64,000 bases of DNA from Pinus tabuliformis (taxonomy: Eukaryota; Streptophyta; Pinopsida; Pinales; Pinaceae). Numbering within the stretch: position 1 is the stretch's first letter; every line of letters starts with the position of its first letter. A program made the translations under genes and the position numbers. Shown here piece by piece: positions 1 through 9,790 of this stretch. The notes under the pieces were generated by a model. It made no database searches. It was not told where the DNA came from and worked only from the letters and a program-made list of their open reading frames with translations. The DNA lies in the NCBI GenBank assembly GCA_031772625.1, contig CM062819.1, positions 1,236,883,897-1,236,947,896 on the forward strand, written 5' to 3'.

Positions 1-474
1 ACCTCCTTCGATCGCCCCCGCCAGAGTATGTTGATCATCATGCGACTACATGCATGACCCACACGCTAGGATAACTCACGGAGTCTACCTACTTCGTTGT
101 CGATCCAGCAAGCCACTAGTGTTGCTCGTAACTCTAATAGAAATTTGTGGGTGTTTGTTCCCTCAATCCCCAGATCCCACTCACAGCTACTACCATCGTC
201 GACTAACTCCATGATGTGATGGGGAATCCCACCTGGATCCCAAAAATAGTTTGGCCCTTGAGCCCCTCTGGTAATCCACAGCCTCTTCTAAACTATGGCC
301 ATGGATCTATCCAACTCCTAGCATGCTCCATCGGGTACCAGCTCAGTACCTCTTGCCATCCAATCCTAAAGGAGGGATCGAAGGTACAATCTCCCGTGTA
401 CGGAACAAGCCCTCCATGCTAGTGTTTTGTCATACTCAGCTCAAGTTGCTTGCTCCCGCTGACTTGGTCATTCC

Positions 475-974
475 CTATGATCTGTCTAGACAACATCGCC
501 TTCCTCTGTCTGATGCATAGAAGTTGGCTAATAATGATGTAAGCCCAAGAGAGCTACTATCTGGAAGTATAGTGGCTTTGTTGACGGTTTGTGCATCTAT
601 ATGCTCTAAACCGGTGGTTGGCCCAAAAGATGATTGCTCGTCCTCCTCCACCATGGGCTCAACATGAGTCACAACTTGCCCCTCCATGACTAGCTCACGT
701 CCCTGTGTGTGTTCTCCATGCTAATGTAGGTGGTTGCTATCTGGAAACTCAGTCATGGCTCCGGGGACCTCTGTGTCTTCTGGCACCTCAGCTGGGAACA
801 ACAACTCATCAACAAATGGCTCTATGGGTGTAAGCTCTACTCTTTCCATCAAGGTGTCAACTGGTGCTATCAAAGTGGTCTCCAACAATGGTGACTCTGG
901 CACCACACTAGGTATCTTGATGTGCCCCTCACCATCTTGTGTGTCCTCCTGCTCAAGCTCCTCCTCAAGCTCCT
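475..974 (-). pseudogene. Acidic reading frames downstream of element A gag
   Basis: Minus-strand reading frames (about 721-906 and 475-687, linked by frameshift or stop) downstream of gag in element A. The product is unusually rich in Glu, Asp, Pro and Val and shows no zinc knuckle, protease or RT motif. It might be a gag C-terminal extension or lineage-specific spacer protein. I do not recognise it. The 1-474 stretch upstream in coordinates is still element A internal sequence, with no recognisable domain. Confidence 0.35.
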
Positions 975-999
975 GACATCTAAATCTTGGTTTCCACCA

Positions 1000-1344
1000 A
1001 TAGAAACGCTCCCTAGTCTCAAACCCTAATTGCCCATGTCCTGTCCACTCCCTTTGAGAGGGTTTGGTGTCCTTTCAGTCGAATCTCTCCATGAGCCTCC
1101 ATGTGACCTCTGTGTAGGATGTGATACGTGCATGGCCCACAGGGATCAGCCCTACGTACCACCACTCCATAACATCTCCATCCAAGTGCACAGTGGCATG
1201 TCTAATAGCATCTGCCTCCCTCATGGGGTTGAGCTGAAACTTTGTGTCCAGTTCTTGTACCCATTTTCTAACACAACTAGTTGAACCATCAAAGTGGGTG
1301 AGGGCCATTTTTCCCTCAATGCTACTCACTATCCCTTGAGCCAT
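1000..1344 (-). pseudogene. Ty3/gypsy gag (capsid) remnant of element A
   Basis: The best frame is 1075-1344 on the minus strand (89 codons), starting about 90 bases inside the PBS. It matches the capsid part of gypsy gag: a FDGS segment, then a Trp-Val-Gln-Glu-Leu segment, then the WWY(x)GL and ITSY segments. Element B gag has the same order (FDGS, DWWFHGL, VTSYEEF), which supports the assignment. After the MERFD segment the frame breaks, so the protein is truncated. Capsid would assemble virus-like particles. Non-functional here. Confidence 0.7.
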
Positions 1345-1432
1345 GGGTTTGTCTATGGTTCACCCATCACAGTGCATACATGCCCGAATCCTCCATGATC
1401 TTGCTGACTACCCCACAACTGGCCAAGATTAT

Positions 1433-1444
1433 GCTTTGATACCA
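1433..1444 (-). other. Primer-binding site of element A
   Basis: On the minus strand this reads TGGTATCAAAGC, one base from the LTR end. It fits the usual plant initiator-Met tRNA primer site (TGGTATCAGAGC) with one change. Confidence 0.75.
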
Positions 1445-1445
1445 C

Positions 1446-1709
1446 TGTAATATTCTTAATTGGAAATATTCAGTGTAAACAAAAGCATGCACTAAACAAT
1501 AGGAGAGAAATTATAAAACAACACATGGCACAAACACCCAACACAATTTCAGCACAACAGCTGAGCCATTTTATTAAAATTTGGAATATATTGGAGTACA
1601 ATAGCAAAGAATAAGTGTACCTACGCTTGCATAAGCAAGCTAAAGCAAACCCAGGTGAGATAGATGTCTCCAATGAATAGAAATGTTGACCCCATATGGC
1701 CTCTGGGTT
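1446..1709 (-). repeat. 5' LTR of element A, first part
   Basis: This is the PBS-proximal end of the LTR, beginning TGTAATATT on the plus strand. It aligns loosely with 36434-36660 of element B (both contain GAGCCATTTTATTAA and a following AACCCAGGTG stretch). It is interrupted by element F, whose target duplication GGGTT (1705-1709) is the last five bases of this part. Confidence 0.8.
1705..1709. repeat. Target-site duplication of element F, left copy
   Basis: GGGTT here and at 8549-8553, directly flanking TG...CA LTR ends. It proves integrase-type insertion into the LTR of element A. Confidence 0.9.
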
Positions 1710-2942
1710 TGTTAAAATTGGAAACTAGGGCAAAACTTCATGTGGGTCATCTTATTCATGGCTGATAATATTTTTATTAGATTCCTCTCATCGAGAGGTG
1801 TAGGATTGATATAAAGATCATCCGATTCCGATAAGTATTCATGGAGATATGAATTTATTTTGATTATGGAATTATTATCAAGCCGACCTACAACTCATGT
1901 AGGCTTAGAAGCCCAACAGTCGCATCTATTCAAACACCAACGTTGTGTATAAATACAGGACTTTTCCTCATTTGGACTCACTCATCTCATCACATCTCTC
2001 TCTCTATTGCGCAGAAAAGAGTCTCTTCTCTACTGCGCAGAAAAGGGTCTCTCCCTCACACATGTGATGCAGGTAGCTACTGAAACTGAAGCTGCAACTG
2101 CAGAAGTAAAGATTGACCTGCGTGTACTAGAAGATCTCCTCATCTGAACTACGCTATAGGTTCATCTGAACCTCTTCTGAAAGCCGCAACTTTTGGTGGT
2201 GGAATCAAGTCAATCCGACGGACGGTTTGCAAGATATCGACTGCCCTAGTTTGAAGTCGGAAGCTGTCGAAACTGAAACTGCAACTGCAGAAGTAAAGAT
2301 TGACCTGCGTGGACTAGAAGATCTCCTCATCTGAACTGCGCTGTAGGTTCATCTGAACCTCCTCTGAAAGTCACAACTTTTGGTGGTGGAATCAAGTCAA
2401 TCCGACCGACAATTTGCAAAATATCGACTGCCCTAGTTTGAAGCCGGAAGCTGTTGAAACTGAAACTGCAACTGCAGAAGTAAAGTTTGACCTGCGTGGA
2501 CTAGAAGATCTCCTCATCTAAACTGCATTGTAGGTTCATCTGAACCTCCTCTGGAAGCCGCAACTTTTGGTGGTGGAATCAAGCCGATCCGACGGTCGAT
2601 TTGTGAGATATCGTTTGCCCTAGTTTGATGATGAAGCCGCTAATGCTGATGTTGTTGATCTAGGGTTTGCTACTGATGATATGAATCAGATTTATTGTAC
2701 TATTTCTCTCTACTGAATTATTGAAGATAAAAGAAGATTTGATCAAAGGGTTTCCCCACACATTGTGGAGTTTGTCCCTCGCTAGCCGCCACATCTTGTG
2801 TCTCTTGTCTTGGCTTGTTTTTTGTTGATCCTTTAATGTTCTATCTACACTTTACTTTATGTACATTTGATTGCTAATCTGTGGAATATAATAAGGAAAA
2901 GAAGTAAATTTTTATAAGCATAGAACATACCATAACTTAACA
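1710..2942 (+). repeat. 5' LTR of element F
   Basis: Starts TGTTAAAATTGG and ends CTTAACA next to the PBS. A TATA box (TATAAATA) is at 1948-1955, so transcription should start shortly after. Downstream there are two CTGCGCAGAAAAG copies and three tandem units of 187 bases (2082-2640). The 3' LTR (7315-8548) is nearly the same, including the three units. Confidence 0.95.
2082..2640 (+). repeat. Three 187-base tandem repeats inside the F LTR
   Basis: Units start at 2082, 2269 and 2456, each with GAAACTGAA(A/G)CTGCAACTG. Each contains a short palindrome (GGTTCATCTGAACC) and the AAGATATCGACTGCCCTAG segment. Matching units in the 3' LTR start at 7692, 7879 and 8065. They lie downstream of the TATA box, so in the transcribed R/U5 part. 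Confidence 0.9.
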
Positions 2943-2954
2943 CGGTATCAAAGC
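2943..2954 (+). other. Primer-binding site of element F
   Basis: CGGTATCAAAGC immediately follows the 5' LTR. It resembles the initiator-Met tRNA primer site with two changes. Confidence 0.75.
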
Positions 2955-3033
2955 TGACGTGAAGACAAAGCCCAAGCAAGAGCAAGAGCAATCACCGAAG
3001 AGAAGATTGGCAAGGCTATCCAAAAAAAAAACG

Positions 3034-3834
3034 ATGGGGTCCTCAACACTCTTTCCTGCCGAAGACAAGCTCCGTGAGAAAGCTGACTATCACAGATGGA
3101 AGATGTCTATCGATCTAACCCTTGAGGATCAAGGAGTGTTGGATCATGTGAGAGGCAATATTGTTGAGCCTTCATCAAATGCACCTCCTGCTGCCAGGAA
3201 CAAATGGAAGAACGGAGAAATTAAAGCGAAGAAGATCATCCGGGACTCTATCGACAAGCGCTTGGTGGCCTACATCTCTGAACTAGACACCTCCAAGGAA
3301 ATCTACGATAGACTGGTGAGTTTATTTAAAGTTAATGATGCAAATCAAGTTTTGTTTCTTAGAAATAAGCTGAGGGAAATCAAGAAGGGTAAAGATGAGA
3401 GTATGCAAGCATACTTCTTAAGAATCACCGAGATCAAGAATGATCTCCTATCTATTGGGGAGACTATTACTGACAGAGAAATGGCACTCACAACTCTTGG
3501 AGGATTACCATCCGAATGGTACGTGTTCAGGACTACTCTTCTGAACAATAATGTAATTCCTGGTTTCGAGGAATTAATGACTAGATGCATTCAAGAAGAA
3601 ACAAGGTTAGAAGAGCAAGAAATGCCCTTGCCTAAAGGTCCTCCTGCTGCTTTTTCTTCTCATGCTAAGAAAAGAAATAATTCTGGGTCTAAATCGAAAA
3701 GAATGGCTGGACCTAAGGGTGGAAGAAAAGGACAATGTTACATCTACGACAAAGCAGGTCACTATGCAAGGGAATGTCCTGATAGAAAGGACTCTCATCG
3801 TGACGATGATCAAAATCCCTCTCATGGTAATTGA
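3034..3834 (+). CDS. Copia gag polyprotein (Retrotran_gag_2/UBN2 type), zinc knuckle damaged
   Basis: Open frame of 266 codons from the ATG at 3034; the frame extends upstream without a better ATG. Gag forms the cytoplasmic virus-like particle and binds the element's RNA. Visible features are an N-terminal WK(M)SIDLTLEDQG segment, a central LFLRNKLREIKKGKDESMQ helix region, GGLPSEW(Y) and EELMTRCIQEETR segments, and a basic linker. The C-terminal zinc knuckle (residues about 235-248) reads CYIYDKAGHYAREC. The family pattern is C-x2-C-x4-H-x4-C, so the second Cys has become Tyr and zinc binding is probably lost. A stop follows the knuckle, so gag is separate from the broken pol. Confidence 0.85.
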   Translation: MGSSTLFPAEDKLREKADYHRWKMSIDLTLEDQGVLDHVRGNIVEPSSNAPPAARNKWKNGEIKAKKIIRDSIDKRLVAYISELDTSKEIYDRLVSLFKVNDANQVLFLRNKLREIKKGKDESMQAYFLRITEIKNDLLSIGETITDREMALTTLGGLPSEWYVFRTTLLNNNVIPGFEELMTRCIQEETRLEEQEMPLPKGPPAAFSSHAKKRNNSGSKSKRMAGPKGGRKGQCYIYDKAGHYARECPDRKDSHRDDDQNPSHGN

Positions 3835-3925
3835 AGGGATGGAAAATTCAATAGAAAAAGTAAAAGGAATGCTGGAAATCAAGGAAGAGGGCAACCATTC
3901 AAGAAGACTAGAAATTCCAGCATGT

Positions 3926-4280
3926 ATTAAATGCACCTGACCTCAAAAAGAACCTGGTGTCCATCTCGGCAATGGAAGACAAAGGCTACAAGGTAACCTT
4001 CAGCAATGGCAAGGTACGTATATGGAAAAATAATGTTAAAGATGCCTTTACTCTTGGGTTTTGAGTTGATTCATTATAACAGGTCGGTGGAAGTCCGCTA
4101 GGTGTCATGTCTTGTGACACATCTCTTTAGTCCGAACTTTGGCATTGGAGGTTTTCTCACCTTCATTACAAAGCTCTACCCGATGTAAAGAAAATGGTAA
4201 CAGGGATGCCTGAATTTCGGGTAGAGAAAGAAGGTGTATGTCCAGGATGTTCCAAAGGAAAGCTCAAAAGGGGACGATTG
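3926..4280 (+). pseudogene. Copia protease tail and GAG-pre-integrase remnant
   Basis: Broken frames encode an APDLKKNLVSISAMEDKGY segment (typical after copia protease). A WHWRFSHLHYKALPDVKKMV segment and CPGCSKGKLKRG follow; these match the HHCC-like pre-integrase domain. Several stops lie between. The protease active site and the whole DDE integrase core are absent: the next recognisable sequence is already the linker before RT. A deletion of roughly a kilobase is inferred. Confidence 0.8.
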
Positions 4281-4284
4281 TGGA

Positions 4285-5290
4285 AGCTGTCTCTATGGGT
4301 AGATGATGTAACAATGCCTGATGTGGAAGAACTGATGGATCCTATTTATCCACCTGAGCCTTCCTCTTCCAGGAAGAGGCCTTCATGGCTTAGGGGGCTA
4401 CTTGACGATGCTGAAGGAAATGCTGCACCCCGAGGAACCTTCCGTGAAAGTAAGAAACCCAACAGGTATCAAGGATACCTAACTAGTATGAGCACAATCA
4501 TACAAAATGAGTCTTCATCATTCTTAGATGTCGTCAAGCATCAAATATGGAAGGATGCTATGACCGAAGAACATGAGTTTATTATGAAGAATGATGTCTG
4601 GGAAGTAGTTCCCAGACCCCCGGACAAGAAAGTTGTCACTTCTAAATGGCTTTACAAGATAAAGCATGCACCAAATAGAAGTACGGAAAAGTATAAGGTT
4701 CGTTTTGTTGCTCGTGCCTTCTCCTAGAAGGAAGGTATAGACTATGATGTGATATTTGCACCTGTTGCCAGATATACGACCATCCGCTTGATCATAGCCC
4801 TTGTGGCTTCACAAGGATGGAACCTACATTAGATGGATGTCAAGACCGTGTTCTTGCACAGTTCGATCAAAGAAGAGGTCTATGTGGAGCAACCCGAAGG
4901 ATTTGAGATTTATGATTGAAAATCTCATGTATGCAGGTTGAAGAAGGCTCTCTATGGGCTGAAGCAAGCACCCCGAGCATGGTATGAGAGGATCGATAGC
5001 TGCTTGATGACACTGGGATTCACTAGGAGTGAAGCCGATCCTAACCTTTACCTTAAGGTTGAAGATGACAAGCCTCTCAGACTGGTGTTGTATGTGGATG
5101 ACCTCTTTCTAACAGGTGCATACCCTCTCATTCACAAATGTAAGAGGGAGTTGGCTTCTGAATTTGAAATGAAGGACCAAGGACTTGAAGTGTGGCAGAA
5201 GCCAAGGGAAATTTTCCTATCTCAAGGAAAATATGTGGTAAAGATATTTGAAAGATTCGATATGATGGACTGCAAGTCTGCAAGCCTGTG
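4285..5290 (+). pseudogene. Copia reverse transcriptase, stop-interrupted
   Basis: Fragments in order: WKDAMTEEHEFIMKNDVWE, VTSKWLYKIKHA, YKVRFVARAFS, then a stop. Next come DYDVIFAPVARYTTIRLI, a stop, and LKKALYGLKQAPRAWYERID (about 4938-5000). The catalytic YVDDL motif is at 5091-5105 and is intact. At least three in-frame stops and a frame change near 5285 make the gene non-functional. This is the classic RVT_2 family order of Ty1/copia. Confidence 0.92.
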
Positions 5291-5990
5291 AGTACCTCGA
5301 GGATCTTAACTTTTAGAAGTTATATGGTAGTGATGTCGGACCAGATTTGGGAAATGCCTCTGAGTTTCATAAACTCATTCGCATTGATGTTCTTGGTGAA
5401 CCTCTGTCCGAACATATGTTTTGCAGTTAGCATTGTGAGCTCATATTTGGTTGAGCCTCACTGGATTGATGCCAAGAATCTTCTGAGATATCTTCGTGGC
5501 ACAATTACTAATGGGTTAAGATACACTGTCGGAGATGTGAGACTACTTGGATATACTAATGTTGATTGGGCAGGCAGTGTGGTGGATCGTAAGAGCACTT
5601 CCGAGCATTGTTTCACCTTGGGATCTGCTTCAATATCCTGGATGAGCATGAAGCAGAAGTAGATGGCTTTGAGCACCGCCAAAGCAGAATATATTGCTGC
5701 TAGCATGGCCTCCTATGAGGCAGTCTGGTTGCGAAAGCTCTTCAGTGAGCTGTTTGGATTTACATTGGATACCACTGTGATTCTCTGTAACAACCAGAGG
5801 TGGGATTCGATTATTGAGGAATCACGTATTCGTCGATTGCTCCAGCATATAGACATCATCTGGGATATGGTAATTCGATGAGCAAGGAGGCTCCATCGCA
5901 TTAAGATGATGTACAGGTCGATACACCTTGTCAAAGCCCCGAGGAAAGATCTAATCTGTGATTTTCCCAAACAACTTGGAGTCGTCAAGA
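5291..5990 (+). pseudogene. Copia RNase H remnant
   Basis: Recognisable segments are DAKNLLRYLRGTITNGLRY, GYTNVDWAGSVVDRKSTS (first acidic residue region), SISWMSMKQK followed by a stop, and ALSTAKAEYIAASMASYEAV (the AEY motif). The expected Asp after the LCNN segment and the TKHIDIRYHF-type end are changed (LLQHIDIIWD). This is the C-terminal end of pol. Confidence 0.88.
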
Positions 5991-6109
5991 AACCCTTGTA
6001 CAAGGGTCCTGCATGTTGCATACATTAAGCTCTGGGAGCTATGAGGGCTTACAGTTCTTACTGGAGCAACATACGACCATAGGGTGACTCACCCTCCCTT
6101 GGTGATGCG

Positions 6110-6460
6110 CACTGGAACAAGATGATTCGCTCTCTTGTGGGACAAGATGATTCGCTCTCTTGTGGGACAAGATGATTCGCTCTCTTGTGGAACAGGATGA
6201 TTCGCTCTCTTGTGTAGCAGGATGATGTGTTCTCCTGTGAGGCCTGGATTGATGTGTTCTCCATGGCGATTGTAGCAGGATTGATGTGTTCTCTTGTGAG
6301 GCCTGGATTGATGTGTTCTCCATGGCAGCCTAGATTGATGTGTTCTCCATGGCGGCCTGGATTGATGTGTTCGCCATGGCGATTGTAGCAGGATTGATGT
6401 GTTCTCCAGTGAGGACAGGATTGATTAGTTCTCCTGTCGAGGCATCCTACCCATGCAGTC
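6110..6460 (+). repeat. 25-base tandem repeats and related units in element F
   Basis: GATGATTCGCTCTCTTGTGG units recur every 25 bases (starts 6121, 6146, 6171, 6196). They grade into longer GGATTGATGTGTTCTCCATGG units. The region lies between the end of pol and the 3' LTR. Non-coding. Confidence 0.9.
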
Positions 6461-6587
6461 TAGGACTCATGGGAAGTACCTCTCATCTGATCAATGAGCA
6501 AGGAAATGAAGTTAGGGACCATAGTAGTACCGATGGACGCATCGTTGTATCTACCATACTCCCTATGCTAGGATGACCTCCATTGAT

Positions 6588-7080
6588 CTGGGATCAATGA
6601 TATTGGTCTGGGATCAATGATATTGGTCTGGGACCAGTGGTAGGAGTTGTACCATACTATGACACTAACTTCGGATCGGTTGAGACTGGTCTGGGACCAG
6701 TGGTACATACTCTGAGACTGACTTCGTGTCAGTGCAGTACTGGTCTGGGATCAGTGAGAGGTAAATACTATGACGCTGACTTTGGGTCGGTTGAGACTGG
6801 TCTGGGACCAGTGATACACTCTCTGAGACTGCGATACTGGTCTGGGACCAGTGGTAGGAGTGGTACTTACTATGACGCTGACTTCGGGTCGGATGACACT
6901 GGTCTGGGACCAGTGGTACGCACTTTGAGACTGACTTTGAGTCAGTGCAGGATGACACTGGCCTGGGACCAGTGGAGTTGTACTCACTATGACGCTGACT
7001 TCGGGTTGGTTGAGACTGGTCTGGGACCAGTGGTACATACTCTGAGACTGACTTTGAGTCAGCATGATACATCCTCGATC
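6588..7080 (+). repeat. Array of short perfect hairpins in element F
   Basis: ACTGGTCTGGGACCAGT (7-base arms, TGG loop) or close variants occur about eight times, for example near 6625, 6690, 6800, 6840, 6903 and 7015. They alternate with a second palindrome, CTGACTTTGAGTCAG, and its variants. The larger unit is roughly 110 bases and includes TACTATGACGCTGACTTCGG. Long frames here on both strands are by-products of the repeats. Confidence 0.85.
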
Positions 7081-7097
7081 ATTTCTTCTTCTTCATA

Positions 7098-7250
7098 ATT
7101 CAGACAAAAGCAAAGCAGAACAGAACAAAGCAGAGCAGCGCATAACATAGCAAAGTCGTACAGATCAGTACAGGGCAAAACAAGACAAAGCAAAACAGGA
7201 AGAATAGAGCAAAGCAAGGCAAGGGTCAGGCTGTACAGGGCAGTGCATTT
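7098..7250 (+). repeat. Degenerate AGCAAA/CAGAACA-rich tract
   Basis: A purine-rich simple stretch made of AAAGCAAAGCAGAACAG-like words just before the 3' LTR region of element F. No coding signal. Confidence 0.7.
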
Positions 7251-7300
7251 GATGGATGAATAGTAACGACCGATAGACAGATTGCAGATGAAGTTCTCCC

Positions 7301-7314
7301 GAGTCGAGAGGGAG
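7301..7314 (+). other. Polypurine tract of element F
   Basis: GAGTCGAGAGGGAG directly before the 3' LTR. It is the expected second-strand primer site. Confidence 0.8.
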
Positions 7315-8548
7315 TGTTAAAATTGGAAACTAGGGCAAAACTTCATGTGGGTCATCTTATTCATGGCTGATAATATTTTTATTGGATTCCTCTCATCAAA
7401 AGGTGTAGGATTGATATAAAGATCATCCGATTCCGATAAGTATTCATGGAGATCTGAATTTATTTTGATTATGGAATTATTATCAAGCCAACCTACAACT
7501 CATGTAGGCTCAGAAGCCCAACAGTCGCATCTATTCAAACACCAACGTTGTGTATAAATACAGGAGGACTTTTCCTCATTTGGACTCACTCATCTCATCA
7601 CATCTCTCTCTCTCTACTGCGCAGAAAAGAGTCTCCTCTCTACTGCGCAGAAAAGGGTCTCTCCCTCACACATGTGACGCCGGAAGTTGCTAAAACTGAA
7701 GCTGCAACTGCAGAAGTAAAGATTGACCTGCGTGGACTAGAAGATCTCTTCATCTGAATTGCGTTGTAGGTTCATCTGAACCTCCTCTGAAAGCCGCAAC
7801 TTTTGGTGGTGGAATCAAGTCAATCCGACGGACACTTTGCAAGATATCGACTGCCCTAGTTTGAAGTCGGACGCTGCCAAAACTGAAACTGCAACTGCAT
7901 AAGTAAAGATTGACCTGCGTGGACTAGAAGATCTCCTCATCTGAACTGCGTTGTAGGTTCATTTGAACCTCCTCTGAAAGCTGCAACTTTTGATGGTGGA
8001 ATCAAGTCAATCCGACGGACGTTTGCAAGATATCGACTGCCCTAGTTTGAAGCCGGAAGCTGCCGAAACTGAAACTGCAACTGCAGAAGTAAAGTTTGAC
8101 CTGCGTGGACTAGAATATCTCCGCATCTGAACTGCGTTGTAGGTTTATCTAAACCTCCTCTGGAAGTCGCAACTTTTGGTGGTGGAATCAAGCCGATCCG
8201 ACGGTCGGTTTGTGAGATATTGTCTACCCTAGTTTGATGATGAAGCCACTAATGCTGATGCTGCTGATCTAGGGTTTGCTACTGTTGATATGAATCAGAT
8301 TTATTGTACTATTTCTCTCTGCTGAATTATTGAAGATAAAATATTTGATCAAAGGGTTTCCCCACACATTGTGGGGTTTGTCCCTGGCTAGCTGCCACAT
8401 CTTGTGTCTCTTGTCTTGGCTTGTTTTCTGTCGATCCTTTAATGTTCTATCTGCACTTTACTTTATGTAATTGTGATTGCTAATCTGTGGAATATAATAA
8501 GGAAAAGAAGTAAACTGTTATAAGCATAGAACATACCATAACTTAACA
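7315..8548 (+). repeat. 3' LTR of element F
   Basis: Starts TGTTAAAATTGG and ends CTTAACA; TATA box at 7553-7560. It carries the same three 187-base units as the 5' LTR. GGGTT follows at 8549-8553. Confidence 0.95.
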
Positions 8549-8553
8549 GGGTT

Positions 8554-9790
8554 GAACCAAGAAATTAATTGTTGTTGTTGCCAAAGAATAGCTCGAATCT
8601 CCCACTGGAATGCTCAGAAGGTCTGAAATTGTTGTTGTAGCCTCCTCTTAATTTTCTCCACAATACCCAGAAAGGAATCAGTCCCAATCCTTCACACCAA
8701 AAAACCAACAAAATGGTGCAAATTACTAATTGAGTAGTAAAACACATTGTTGAATCAAAAGGGATTCCTGGCCTGAATACTACCCGGAAAATTCTGCGAA
8801 TTTAACCAAGACCTCTCCTCCAAATACCCATAAAAACCCAAAAAGCTCTGGGCCTCATTCCAACCTTCCAAAATCACCCCCAATTCTTATGAGCTCCTCC
8901 ATTGACTAGGAAATTCGTCCTACAGGAAATCAACCTCTGCAACCCATCCAAAATGTTGGGAAAATTCCCTCAACAATCCTTCTTGCACCTCCTAACAAGC
9001 CAGCGCCAAAAATCCCCAGCCAAAACCTCCCCACAGTTAACCCCCACAAAGAACTACGCAATCCTTAACTCCTACTCAAGCCCCAGGAAGAATAATTCGA
9101 CCTGGGCAGTGAGCACTCTCTCAACCCACAAATCCACCTGAATTTAGCTGCAAATTGACCAAGGATTGGGCCTACAAAAACCCAAAACTATCTCCACTGG
9201 TATACCTCCTCACAAGCATGCGTGGCTCCTCTTTTCTGCGCCCGGTTTACTCCACAGAGCAACTCGAACATCCTAAAATATGCTTTAGAAAATCTGCAAG
9301 CAATTATGGCAATGCTCCCCTAGGGTGGCACTCGAAGTCCACCGAAGAAAGAGTGAGATTTCCCCTTAAAAAAATTTGGTGTTGAACAGCACCTTGTAAC
9401 CCAACTACACAGCTTGAGCAACAATGATGTAAAAGTCAAATTAGCAAAAAGTCCTCAATGCTACCCTACACCCTCTATTTATAATTGTTGCCTCACCTTT
9501 CCTTGTGGATCCCTCATCCAATTATTTCAACCTTCTGCCCACAAAACCGATTTTCCTCCAAGGGGTGTGTATTCCCTTGAGGGGTGGCCCCCACATCTCA
9601 CCAACTCAAATTTTTACCCACTTCCTAAGTTGGTATCCAAAAATGTGTTAGCTCCAAAATTGCAAAATTGTAGTTCTCCTCTAACAGAATTTATTGACAA
9701 GGGACGTTGCAAAAATTGTGCTATGCTTACCACATCCCACAGATCTCCATTGAACTCCTCAAATGAAAATTAAAAATTGGTGATATTACA
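8554..9790 (-). repeat. 5' LTR of element A, second part
   Basis: Continuation of the LTR begun at 1446, ending TGATATTACA. It contains segments shared with element B's LTR, such as GGTGGCACTCGAAGTCCACC (9327-9346 here; also near 10290). Its many plus-strand frames lack homology and are LTR sequence, not genes. Confidence 0.75.

Larger units (their letters stand above)
1710..8548 (+). mobile_element. Element F: full-length Ty1/copia retrotransposon with degenerate pol
   Basis: Complete element bounded by near-identical LTRs of 1233 and 1234 bases. GGGTT is duplicated at 1705-1709 and 8549-8553. PBS, gag, pre-integrase, RT, RNase H, a 1.2 kb repeat region and a polypurine tract follow in order. 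The gag-pre-integrase-RT order with integrase before RT is the Ty1/copia order, but the integrase core is deleted. Pol has several stops, so the copy is not autonomous. The LTRs differ by scattered substitutions and a few small indels, suggesting a moderately young insertion. Confidence 0.95.
1..9790 (-). mobile_element. Element A: Ty3/gypsy element, truncated by window edge, interrupted by element F
   Basis: Minus-strand LTR element whose 5' LTR is split into 1446-1709 and 8554-9790 by element F; internal DNA runs left off the window. The LTR has inverted ends TGTAATATT and GATATTACA. A primer-binding site (1433-1444) abuts the LTR and gag homology follows. The LTR and gag resemble those of element B (36434-37740 and 35424-36050), so A and B are the same lineage. 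At 9791 the sequence changes abruptly to the interior of a B-type LTR, so A most likely inserted into B's 3' LTR. Its target duplication cannot be tested because the left end is outside the window. Confidence 0.8.

Noticed and set aside
6110..6260. 25-base direct repeats resembling a CRISPR array
   Set aside because: The units are contiguous with no spacers, and the setting is a plant retrotransposon.
6637..7098. Long frames on both strands in the hairpin repeats (153 and 135 codons)
   Set aside because: They are translations of a tandem repeat whose period happens to avoid stops.
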